In this document: in pieces, positions 17,361 to 24,874 of the stretch
Numbering within the stretch: the first letter of the stretch is position 1
Layout of the letters: each line of letters starts with the position of its first letter
NCBI GenBank assembly: GCA_900757795.1
Contig: CAAEPE010000050.1
Location: forward strand, 1-64,000
Direction: 5' to 3'
Origin: an uncultured Phascolarctobacterium sp.
Lineage (GTDB): Bacteria; Bacillota; Negativicutes; Acidaminococcales; Acidaminococcaceae
DNA length: 64,000 nt
Made by a program: the position numbers and the translations under genes
The notes under the pieces: generated by a model
The model's input: only the letters and a program-made list of their open reading frames with translations
Told to the model about the DNA's origin: nothing
Databases searched by the model: none

Positions 17361-18755
17361 ATGCTGAAAAAAATTCTCATAACTGCTTTGCTGACCTGTG
17401 CCTATTTGCTAGGCGGCTTCGCTCCGGCGGCAGAGGCAGCGCTGCTGCGGGTGGCGTTGGTTACAGGTCAGACAACGGCAGAAATCAGCTGTGATGATGA
17501 GTTTGAGGTGCAAAGCGGTTGGCAGAAAACCGTAATGCCCAAGGGAAAATATTTTTTATTTATTAAAGACAATCGCTTGTTTATGGAAGCGGTAACAGAA
17601 CGTAAAATTTCTGCCGCGAAAATAGAGCCACATGTTAGTACAGATCCTATAAAGCAAAAAACTGCTGATACTGATAATTTAAGCAAGCGGTATGATTGGG
17701 GCAGCAGCATTTATTTGGCTGGTCTTGGCGACAAAAAAGCGCCTGGTGTTAATCAGCGTCAGTATAACGGGCATCTGCGAGCTATGGTTGCTGACGGAAA
17801 ATTGCTTGTGGTAAATTATGTGGATATGGAGCAATATCTTTGCAGTGTGCTGCCCAATAAAACCATGGTGGTTTGGCCTGACGAAGCGATTAAAGCCCAG
17901 GCGGTGGCGACGCGCAGCTATGCTATGTATATGCAACGCGTCAATGTCAATAAGCAATACGATTTGCCGGCGAATGATACAGAGCTTGTTTACGAGGGCA
18001 CAGGCCTGCGTATTGAAAAGGCTGCCATAAATAAATTGGTGCAGGCTACTAAAGGTCAGTTTGTAGCTGACGCGGCGGGATTGCCTATTCAGGCGGTGAG
18101 CACATCTTCTACGGGAGGACGCACGGAAAGCGCGTTGGCCGCGTGGGGAAAAAATATTGCTTATTTACAAAGTGTAAAAGATTTTGACAGCGACAGTCCT
18201 GATTTTACTTGGGAATATCGCGCTACGCCATCGCTTTTAGAAGGACAATTAGCGCAACGCGGCTATACTGTGGGCAGGCTAACCAGTGTACGTTTGTCCC
18301 CGCTGGAGGATATGGGCGCAGACAGAACCGACACCGGTCGCGTAAAATATTTAATTTTAACGGGAACTGGCGGTGCGGCAAAAATCAGCGGCGAGGAGCT
18401 GGCGGAAATTTTGAGCCTCAAAAGCACCTTGTTCGATGTGGAAACAGGCGTGCCTACGCCGGAGGTTTTAAAGGTGCCTATTGAGGATCGCTTTGGTTTT
18501 GAGGTAGGCAGTAAGGATATCAATATTAAGGTAAATGACGAAGACAAGGATAAGCCTGCTGTGAGCAGTATTCTGCGCAGCTATCACATGCTGAACGGCG
18601 GCAAAGACGAAAAAATAATTTTCCATGGCAAGGGCAAAGGCAGCGGTTTAGGCTTGAGCGCCTGGGGCGCTCGCGGTATGGTCAATGCCACGGAAAAAAT
18701 CACCTATAAGGATATTTTAGCTCATTATTATCCGGGAACCTATGTAAGAAAATAA
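17361..18755 (+). CDS. SpoIID/LytB domain exported protein
   Basis: This 464-residue exported protein has a signal peptide (about residues 1-26, ending PAAEA). A SpoIID domain follows, with MEQYLCSVLPNKTMVVWPDEAIKAQAVATRSYAMY in pattern, a conserved STSSTGGRTE-type segment and a C-terminal GKGSGLGLSAWGARGM. SpoIID is a lytic transglycosylase of spore engulfment, but this LytB-like branch also occurs in non-sporulating bacteria and may act in wall remodelling. An extra N-terminal domain of about 110 residues precedes the core. It sits oddly inside the queuosine genes, between queH and queA. Confidence 0.85.
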   Translation: MLKKILITALLTCAYLLGGFAPAAEAALLRVALVTGQTTAEISCDDEFEVQSGWQKTVMPKGKYFLFIKDNRLFMEAVTERKISAAKIEPHVSTDPIKQKTADTDNLSKRYDWGSSIYLAGLGDKKAPGVNQRQYNGHLRAMVADGKLLVVNYVDMEQYLCSVLPNKTMVVWPDEAIKAQAVATRSYAMYMQRVNVNKQYDLPANDTELVYEGTGLRIEKAAINKLVQATKGQFVADAAGLPIQAVSTSSTGGRTESALAAWGKNIAYLQSVKDFDSDSPDFTWEYRATPSLLEGQLAQRGYTVGRLTSVRLSPLEDMGADRTDTGRVKYLILTGTGGAAKISGEELAEILSLKSTLFDVETGVPTPEVLKVPIEDRFGFEVGSKDINIKVNDEDKDKPAVSSILRSYHMLNGGKDEKIIFHGKGKGSGLGLSAWGARGMVNATEKITYKDILAHYYPGTYVRK

Positions 18756-18771
18756 AGGAAAGAAGATTACA

Positions 18772-19791
18772 ATGCTAGTAACAGATTTTGATTACGAACT
18801 GCCGAAGGAGTTGATTGCGCAGCATCCAATGGAGCCGCGGGATCACTCCCGTTTGCTGGTGGTGGATAAAAAAACGGGAGCCATAGAGCATAAGCATTTT
18901 TATGATTTAGTAGATTATCTGCGCCCCGGCGATTTATTGGTGTTTAACGATACCCGCGTTATTCCTGCGCGTCTGCACGGCTTTAAGGATACCGGCGCCC
19001 ACGTGGAGGTTTTTTTGCTGACACGCAAAAATGCCACCGATTGGGAAGTTTTGGTGCGCCCCGGTAAAAAATTGCAAATAGGCGCAAAAATTAATTTCAG
19101 TGAGGAATTATCCTGCGAGGTTATTGACCATACGGATTTTGGCGGCCGCGTTGTGCGTTTTGCCTTTGACGGTATTTTTGAAGAAATTCTCGACAGATTA
19201 GGAGAAACTCCCTTGCCGCCGTATATTACAGCTCCCTTGGAGGATAAAGAACGCTATCAGACTGTGTACAGCCGTGAGCGCGGCAGCGCGGCAGCACCTA
19301 CTGCTGGTCTGCATTTTACTAAAGAAATGCTGCAAAAAATTAAGGATATGGGCTGCGAGGAGGTTTTTGTCACCTTGCACGTAGGCTTGGGGACTTTTCG
19401 TCCGGTAAGCGAAGCTAATATTGAAGACCATAAAATGCATCGCGAATTTTACACTGTATCCCAAGAAGCGGCGGACGCAGTTAATAAGGCCAAAGCAGAG
19501 GGACGCCGCATTATTGCTGTTGGTACCACATCGGTGCGCACGCTGGAAGCGGCAGGTGCTGACGGAATTTTACATGCCGGCGGCAACTGGACGAATATTT
19601 TTATCTACCCGGGATATAAATATCGCCTAGTTGACGCTTTGGTAACTAATTTTCATCTTCCGCAAAGCACTTTGCTCATGCTGGTATCCGCTTTATCCAG
19701 CAGAGAAATTATGCTGAACACTTATAAGGTTGCCGTGAAAGAAAAATATAGATTTTTTTCCTTCGGCGACGCCATGTTTATCAAGGATTAA
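18772..19791 (+). CDS. queA: S-adenosylmethionine:tRNA ribosyltransferase-isomerase QueA
   Basis: This 339-residue enzyme transfers and rearranges the ribosyl part of S-adenosylmethionine onto preQ1-modified tRNA to form epoxyqueuosine. Family motifs include the N-terminal LPKELIAQHPMEPRDHSRLL, the block FNDTRVIPARLHG and the active-site region AAPTAGLHFT, with LHVGLGTFRPV further on. Length is normal. GGAAAGAAG lies before the ATG. tgt follows after 14 bases. Confidence 0.96.
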   Translation: MLVTDFDYELPKELIAQHPMEPRDHSRLLVVDKKTGAIEHKHFYDLVDYLRPGDLLVFNDTRVIPARLHGFKDTGAHVEVFLLTRKNATDWEVLVRPGKKLQIGAKINFSEELSCEVIDHTDFGGRVVRFAFDGIFEEILDRLGETPLPPYITAPLEDKERYQTVYSRERGSAAAPTAGLHFTKEMLQKIKDMGCEEVFVTLHVGLGTFRPVSEANIEDHKMHREFYTVSQEAADAVNKAKAEGRRIIAVGTTSVRTLEAAGADGILHAGGNWTNIFIYPGYKYRLVDALVTNFHLPQSTLLMLVSALSSREIMLNTYKVAVKEKYRFFSFGDAMFIKD

Positions 19792-19805
19792 ATTAAGGAG
19801 GCTGT

Positions 19806-20921
19806 ATGCAGCACGCAGTAACCTACGAATTAATTAAAGAATGCATCCGTAGCGGCGCTCGTTTAGGACGTTTACACACTCCTCACGGTACCTTTGAAAC
19901 GCCTATGTTTATGCCGGTGGGAACGCAGGCTACCGTAAAAACTCTTGCTCCCGAGGAGCTTTACGCTATGGGTAGTCAGGTGATTTTGGCTAATACTTAT
20001 CATCTGTTTTTGCGTCCTGGGCAAGAGCTGGTGCAGAAGGCCGGCGGCTTACATAAATTTATGAATTATAAGCGCGGCATGCTTACTGACAGCGGCGGCT
20101 TTCAGGTTTTCAGCTTGGGTGCCATGCGCAAAATTACGGAAGAGGGCGTATTGTTCCGCTCGCATATTGACGGCAGCAAGCAATTTTTGTCGCCGGAGGT
20201 TTCTACTCATGTGCAGGAAGCTTTGGGAGCGGATATCGCTATGGCTTTTGATGAGTGCATTCCTTATCCGGCAGAATATGATTACGCCAAGCGTTCAACA
20301 TTGCGTACCAGCCGTTGGGCAAAACGCTGTTTGGAAGCGCATACCCGCGAGGATCAGTCCATGTTTGGCATTGTGCAGGGCGGTATGTTTCCCGAGCTGC
20401 GCAAAATGAGCGTGGAGCAGCTGATGGAAATGGATTTTGCCGGCTATGGTATCGGCGGACTTTCCGTAGGTGAGCCTAAACCTATGATGTATGATATTTT
20501 GGGACAGACAACGCATTTAATGCCTAAAAACAAAGCGCGTTATTTAATGGGCGTAGGTACGCCGGATTGTATTGTGGAAGCTGTAAATTTAGGCGTAGAT
20601 ATGTTTGACTGTGTATTTCCCACTCGCGTAGCCCGCAACGGTATGGCTATGACGCATACGGGACGTTTGGTAGTGCGCAACGCCGTTTACGCCGAGGATT
20701 TTCTGCCTATAGAAGAAGGTTGTCAATGCTACGCCTGCCGTAATTACAGCCGCGCTTATATCCGTCATTTGTTTAAAGCGGAAGAAATTTTCGGCTTGCG
20801 CTTGCTGTCTATTCATAATCTGCATTTTCTGCTGCATTTTGCCAAAGAAATTCGCGAAGCTATTGCTAACGATACTTTTCCCGAATTTAGAGAAAGATTT
20901 TTAGAAAACTATCGCGGATAA
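19806..20921 (+). CDS. tgt: tRNA-guanine transglycosylase
   Basis: This 371-residue enzyme exchanges guanine 34 for preQ1 in tRNAs with GUN anticodons. Catalytic aspartates lie in LTDSGGFQVFSLG and in MFDCVFPTRVARNG, and the zinc site is C-x-C-x2-C (EGCQCYACRNYS) plus a later histidine in SIHNLHF. AAGGAGG lies before the ATG. With queA and queH upstream it gives the tRNA-linked half of queuosine synthesis; genes for preQ1 formation are not in the window. Confidence 0.96.
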   Translation: MQHAVTYELIKECIRSGARLGRLHTPHGTFETPMFMPVGTQATVKTLAPEELYAMGSQVILANTYHLFLRPGQELVQKAGGLHKFMNYKRGMLTDSGGFQVFSLGAMRKITEEGVLFRSHIDGSKQFLSPEVSTHVQEALGADIAMAFDECIPYPAEYDYAKRSTLRTSRWAKRCLEAHTREDQSMFGIVQGGMFPELRKMSVEQLMEMDFAGYGIGGLSVGEPKPMMYDILGQTTHLMPKNKARYLMGVGTPDCIVEAVNLGVDMFDCVFPTRVARNGMAMTHTGRLVVRNAVYAEDFLPIEEGCQCYACRNYSRAYIRHLFKAEEIFGLRLLSIHNLHFLLHFAKEIREAIANDTFPEFRERFLENYRG

Positions 20922-20983
20922 ATTGATTTTAGGGTATAATAAAGAGTAAGTATATTTTTGATTATCAATTTGGAGGTGTAATT

Positions 20984-21274
20984 ATGCAAGGTGGAGATAC
21001 AATGGCTTTGATAAATTCTTTGTGGCCGTTTGTACTGATGGGTGGTATTTTTTACTTTATGCTGTGGAAACCTCAAAAGAAAGAGCAGCAGAAAAGGCGC
21101 GACCTGCTTAACGGTTTAAAAGAGGGCGATGAAGTTATTACTATTGGCGGCATTTACGGCAAGATTACTGCTATCAGTGAAAAACGTGTTAAGCTTTTGG
21201 TAGCAGAGGGCGTGGAAATTGAAATGTCCCGCAGCGCTGTAAGCGGTCATCAAAATCCCGCAAAGAATGCTTGA
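20984..21274 (+). CDS. yajC: Preprotein translocase accessory subunit YajC
   Basis: This 96-residue protein has one N-terminal membrane helix (about residues 10-27) followed by the signature MLWKPQKKEQQKRRDLLNGLKEGDEV in pattern and a small cytosolic beta domain. It associates with SecDF in the Sec translocon. TTGGAGGTG before the first ATG supports that start over a second ATG six codons later. A TATAAT (20935-20940) upstream may give it a promoter of its own. Confidence 0.93.
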   Translation: MQGGDTMALINSLWPFVLMGGIFYFMLWKPQKKEQQKRRDLLNGLKEGDEVITIGGIYGKITAISEKRVKLLVAEGVEIEMSRSAVSGHQNPAKNA

Positions 21275-21863
21275 GCTAGACCATAAGGCTGTTATTGCTG
21301 CAAAAATCGAGCTGCGCAAAATTTTGCGTAAGCAGCGTGCTCAAATTTCTTGGCAGCAGGCATCTCGCAGCAGTATGCAGGTTGCTAAGCATATTTTGAC
21401 CTGTGATGCGTTCCGTAAGGCGCAGTGCATCATGGGCTTTTTGGCTTTTGGCAATGAACTAAGCGTGGACTTGGTATTGGCAGAGGCATTAGCCCAAGGT
21501 AAAACGGCTGCTGTACCTTATATCATTTCTGCCACAGATTTTGTGCCGGCTGAGCTGCAGAATATGCAGCATTTTGCTTTAGATAGATTTGGTATTCGCA
21601 CTATGCCGCAGCCTATTGGACAAATATCGCCGGAGCAGATTGCTTTGGCGCTTGTTCCCGGCGTTGCTTTTGGCAGCGACGGCAGTCGTATGGGTATGGG
21701 AGCAGGTTATTACGATAGATTTCTGCCTAGGGCGAAAAATGCTGTAATTATGGGAGTGGCGTATGACTGCTTAATGCAGCAGACTCTTCCCTGTGATGAG
21801 CACGATGTGAAAATGCAGCTTTTAGTAAGTGAAAGCGGTATACATAAACCTATACGGCTTTAG
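21267..21863 (+). CDS. 5-formyltetrahydrofolate cyclo-ligase
   Basis: This 198-residue ATP-dependent enzyme converts 5-formyl-THF to methenyl-THF. The N-terminal KIELRKILRKQRAQIS and the C-terminal ALVPGVAFGSDGSRMGMGAGYYDRFL patterns are typical, the latter holding the substrate and ATP loops. Its start overlaps yajC by eight bases, so it is translated from the same message. The insertion of a folate gene between yajC and secD is a context quirk without clear functional meaning. Confidence 0.92.
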   Translation: MLELDHKAVIAAKIELRKILRKQRAQISWQQASRSSMQVAKHILTCDAFRKAQCIMGFLAFGNELSVDLVLAEALAQGKTAAVPYIISATDFVPAELQNMQHFALDRFGIRTMPQPIGQISPEQIALALVPGVAFGSDGSRMGMGAGYYDRFLPRAKNAVIMGVAYDCLMQQTLPCDEHDVKMQLLVSESGIHKPIRL

Positions 21864-21901
21864 CTGATATATTAAATCCATTTTTTAAGGAGGAAATTAT
21901 T

Positions 21902-23131
21902 TTGCGTTGGAATGAGTTGGGGAAATTTCTGATTATTGCGCTGGCGATAATCGGCGGTTTCTGCGTTTACATCTCTCCCCTGGCCAACTCTATTAAACAG
22001 GGATTGGATTTGCAGGGCGGCACCCATGTCGTTTTGCAGGCGGTTGATACTCCCGAACTTAAGGTTGACGATGATGCTGTAAACCGCAGTGTAAAAATTA
22101 TTGAACGCCGCGTTAATGAGTTAGGTTTAACTGAGCCTGTTATTCAGCGTCAGGGCAAGGATCGTATTATTGTTGAGCTTCCCGGTGTTAAAGATCCGGA
22201 AAAGGCTATTGCTATGCTGGGACGTACTGCTATGCTGCAATTTAAAGATGTTAGCGGCAAAGTTGTATTGACTGGTAAAGACTTGAAAGATGCCAGAGCG
22301 CAGGTTTCTCAAGGCAATCAAGCTGTGGTTGGTTTGGAATTCAGCGACGAGGGCGGCAAAAAGTTTGCCGATTTGACTGCCCGTAACATAGGCAAGCAAA
22401 TCGCTATCGTTTTGGACGGCGAGGTTTTGACTGCGCCGGTAGTTCAAGAGGCTATCACCGGCGGCCGCGCACAAATTTCCGGCTCCCGCAATGTGGAGGA
22501 GGCAGAGCATTTGGCAATTTTGCTGCGCAGCGGCAGTTTGCCTGTAAAAATTGAGGTTTTGGAAAACCGTACCGTTGGTCCTACCTTGGGCCAAGACTCC
22601 AAGGATAAAAGCGTTAAGGCTTTCCTTATCGGTATTGCCGGCGTGTTTATTTTCATGCTGTTGTTCTATCGTTTATCCGGCGTTGTAGCCGATATTGCTT
22701 TGCTGCTTTATGTAATGCTGCTGCTGCTGACTATGCGTTATTTGGGAGCAACCTTGACCCTGCCGGGCATCGCCGGTATTATTTTGTCCATTGGTATGGC
22801 GGTTGATGCTAACGTTTTAATTTTTGAACGTTTCAAGGAAGAAGTGAAAAAGGGCAAAACTTTGCGCAGCGCTATGGATTCCGGTTTCAGCCGCGCTATT
22901 ATAACCATTTTGGACTCCAATGTAACTACGCTGATGGCAGCGGCTGTACTGTTCTATTTGGGTACAGGCCCTATTAAAGGCTTTGCCGTTACCTTAGCCC
23001 TTGGTACCTTGCTTAGTATGTTTACGGCAGTAACAGTTACAAAATTCCTCATGCGTTTCTTAGTTTATAGTAATTTGACTAAAAGCCCCTTTATGTTTGG
23101 CGCCAGAGCGCCGAAGGAGGTGGCTAAATAA
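21902..23131 (+). CDS. secD: Protein translocase subunit SecD
   Basis: This 409-residue membrane protein uses the proton gradient to help complete Sec export. A first membrane helix (about residues 8-28), a periplasmic domain with QGLDLQGGTHVVLQ, and five C-terminal helices including GMAVDANVLIFERFKEE are present. The start is TTG, supported by AAGGAGG nine bases upstream. Its stop overlaps the secF ATG by one base. Confidence 0.96.
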   Translation: MRWNELGKFLIIALAIIGGFCVYISPLANSIKQGLDLQGGTHVVLQAVDTPELKVDDDAVNRSVKIIERRVNELGLTEPVIQRQGKDRIIVELPGVKDPEKAIAMLGRTAMLQFKDVSGKVVLTGKDLKDARAQVSQGNQAVVGLEFSDEGGKKFADLTARNIGKQIAIVLDGEVLTAPVVQEAITGGRAQISGSRNVEEAEHLAILLRSGSLPVKIEVLENRTVGPTLGQDSKDKSVKAFLIGIAGVFIFMLLFYRLSGVVADIALLLYVMLLLLTMRYLGATLTLPGIAGIILSIGMAVDANVLIFERFKEEVKKGKTLRSAMDSGFSRAIITILDSNVTTLMAAAVLFYLGTGPIKGFAVTLALGTLLSMFTAVTVTKFLMRFLVYSNLTKSPFMFGARAPKEVAK

Positions 23132-24015
23132 TGAAGAAATTTTCTATTGTTAAAAATTATAAAATCTTCTTCGCTATTACTATTATTTTCTTGTGCGTAG
23201 GCTTCGGCTCCATGCTGACCAGAGGCTTTAATTTGGGTATTGACTTTACCGGCGGCAGCATTATGGATTTAGTCTTTGAAAAACCGGTGCAGGTTGCGGA
23301 AGTGCGTGACGTACTAAAAGGTCACGATTTAGGCAACAGTATCATCCAGTTGGAAAGCAGCGACAGTAATGTAAAAGCAGCAAAGGGAGTACTGATTCGT
23401 ACCGGCGTTATTGATGACGCAAAACGCCGTGCCGTAATGGATGACCTAAAAGGCAAGTTGGGCGATTTTGCTATTCAGCGTGTAGAAAATGTTGGCGCTA
23501 CCGTAGGTGGCGAGCTTATTCAACAGGCTGTTCTGGCAATTGTATTGTCTTGGATTTTGATGATTGCTTATATTACTTTGCGTTTTGAGTTTAAGTTTGC
23601 CATTGCGGCGATTATAGCTTTGATTATCGATGTCAGCGTTACCTTGAGCTACTTCTCCTTGTTCCAAATGGAAATGGATTCTTCCTTTGTAGCGGCTTTG
23701 CTGACGGTTGTAGGTTATTCCATTAACGGTACTATCGTAATTTTTGACCGCATTCGCGAAAACTTAAAAATTCATCGCCGCAGCGAATCCTTGAGCGATA
23801 TGATTGACAACAGTATTTGGCAGACTATGGGACGCAGTATTTATACTGTGGGTACTTCTTTGTTTGCAGTTGTTTCCATCTTCCTCTTTGGCGGTGAAAC
23901 TATTCGTAATTTCTCCTTTGCTATGCTGGTAGGCTTCTCCAGCGGCGCATATACCTCTACCTTTTTGGCTGGTCCCTTGTGGCTGTTCCTGAGAGGTAAA
24001 AAAGCAGGCGAATAA
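23131..24015 (+). CDS. secF: Protein translocase subunit SecF
   Basis: This 294-residue partner of SecD has an N-terminal helix, a short periplasmic domain starting RGFNLGIDFTGGSIMD, and five further helices with GYSINGTIVIFDRIREN, the counterpart of the SecD motif. AAGGAGGTG precedes the ATG inside the end of secD (TAATG overlap). A terminator follows, ending the long housekeeping run. Confidence 0.96.
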   Translation: MKKFSIVKNYKIFFAITIIFLCVGFGSMLTRGFNLGIDFTGGSIMDLVFEKPVQVAEVRDVLKGHDLGNSIIQLESSDSNVKAAKGVLIRTGVIDDAKRRAVMDDLKGKLGDFAIQRVENVGATVGGELIQQAVLAIVLSWILMIAYITLRFEFKFAIAAIIALIIDVSVTLSYFSLFQMEMDSSFVAALLTVVGYSINGTIVIFDRIRENLKIHRRSESLSDMIDNSIWQTMGRSIYTVGTSLFAVVSIFLFGGETIRNFSFAMLVGFSSGAYTSTFLAGPLWLFLRGKKAGE

Positions 24016-24032
24016 AATTCCATAAAAAATAA

Positions 24033-24061
24033 AAAGCCCGTCGCGAAAGCGGCGGGTTTTT
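24033..24061 (+). terminator. Intrinsic terminator after secF
   Basis: AAGCCCGTCGC and GCGGCGGGTT form a stem with one mismatch and a GAAA loop, followed by TTTTT, 18 bases past the secF stop. Confidence 0.85.
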
Positions 24062-24226
24062 GCTGTTTGTTTAAGGGGAAAAAGTGGGTATGGGGACACA
24101 ACTTTTCTCATTTTTTTGATAGGCACAAATGGTAGCTAAAATGGTAGCTAAACATAGGTGAAAACGGGGTAAAAAGGGGCATAAAAAGACAAATTACCTT
24201 ACAGCAGGTTACAGCGTTCAACAAAA
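24062..24226. other. Gene-free spacer with a short tandem repeat
   Basis: No gene is supported here. The only structure seen is two adjacent copies of ATGGTAGCTAAA (24130-24153). In one frame these read MVAKMVAK followed by a stop, with stops upstream as well, so it is not a functional frame. Confidence 0.4.
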
Positions 24227-24270
24227 CAAAAAACCTCGAAAAGCCTTTATCCATGAGCTTTCCAAGGTTT
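24227..24270 (-). terminator. Intrinsic terminator of the tRNA operon
   Basis: On the minus strand AACCTTGGAAAGC pairs with GCTTTTCGAGGTT (one mismatch), followed by TTTT. It lies just past the tRNA-Trp gene. Confidence 0.75.
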
Positions 24271-24278
24271 GTTTACGT

Positions 24279-24352
24279 TGGCAGGGGTACTAGGACTCGA
24301 ACCCAGATCGACGGTTTTGGAGACCGGTGCTCTACCATTGAACTATACCCCT
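24279..24352 (-). tRNA. tRNA-Trp (anticodon CCA)
   Basis: Read on the minus strand, a 7-base acceptor stem (AGGGGTA with TACCCCT), a D-arm (GTTCAATGGTAGAGC), an anticodon loop CTCCAAA and a T-arm (GGGTTCGAGTCC) fold as a cloverleaf. Discriminator G and CCA are encoded. It is the last of three tRNA genes in one unit. Confidence 0.95.
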
Positions 24353-24353
24353 A

Positions 24354-24428
<75 letters not shown>

Positions 24429-24431
24429 AAA

Positions 24432-24508
24432 TGGCGACCCGGATGGGACTCGAACCCACGACCTCCGCCGTGACAGGGCGGCATTCTAACCAACTGAACC
24501 ACCGGGCC
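24432..24508 (-). tRNA. tRNA-Asp (anticodon GTC)
   Basis: The minus strand shows GGCCCGG paired with CCGGGTC (one G-U pair), D-arm GTTCAGTTGGTTAGAAT, anticodon loop CTGTCAC with GTC, T-arm GGGTTCGAGTCC, discriminator G and an encoded CCA. It is the first gene of the Asp-Gly-Trp unit. Confidence 0.96.
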
Positions 24509-24509
24509 A

Positions 24510-24562
24510 TTGTCAGGTGTCTGACAAGTACATATAATACCATAAAATTAAGCTTTTGGCAA
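24510..24562 (-). promoter_or_regulatory. Promoter and leader palindrome of the tRNA operon
   Basis: On the minus strand TTGCCA (24562-24557), a 17-base spacer and an extended -10 TGGTATTAT (TATTAT at 24539-24534) form a strong promoter. Between the start site and tRNA-Asp lies a perfect 7-4-7 inverted repeat, TTGTCAG/CTGACAA (24510-24516 and 24521-24527), which would form a 5' leader hairpin. Confidence 0.75.
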
Positions 24563-24650
24563 GAGTTTTGAGCTAAAAAAAGAAAATTTTATACGAGGAA
24601 GATTTTTACTAAAATACGATGTAAATAATTAAAAAAAGTTCTCCATTAAC

Positions 24651-24679
24651 TTGTGAATAAATTGTGGCAGTGGTATAAT
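24651..24679 (+). promoter_or_regulatory. Promoter of the two-partner secretion operon
   Basis: TTGTGA (24651-24656), a 17-base spacer and the extended -10 TGGTATAAT (24671-24679) lie about 195 bases before the tpsB start, which implies a long 5' leader. Confidence 0.75.
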
Positions 24680-24755
24680 GATAATACTATTATAATACTA
24701 ATTTTTCTTTTGCGTAAACAATATAAAATGCTTGTCACTGATAGAAAGCTCAATT

Positions 24756-24780
24756 TTGTTAAACGAACCCCGTTTAACAA
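24756..24780 (+). promoter_or_regulatory. Leader hairpin in the tpsB 5' untranslated region
   Basis: A perfect 10-base inverted repeat, TTGTTAAACG and CGTTTAACAA, with a five-base loop lies in the leader. No T-run follows, so it is not a simple terminator. It could be an operator or an RNA structure. A seven-G run (24796-24802) and a 13-codon open frame (ATG 24807 to TAA 24848) follow. Confidence 0.5.
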
Positions 24781-24874
24781 GCAACTCATTAATCTGGGGG
24801 GGAAAATGCACGAAATACAATATGGCAATAGAAAAATATTTTTGTAAAAATGTAGCTTAAAGGAGTAGTAAAAA

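Noticed and set aside
24653..24847. A 64-codon frame starting next to the tpsB promoter
   Set aside because: Its start lies before or at the predicted transcription start and has no ribosome-binding site; only the final 13 codons from 24807 are worth considering as a leader peptide.
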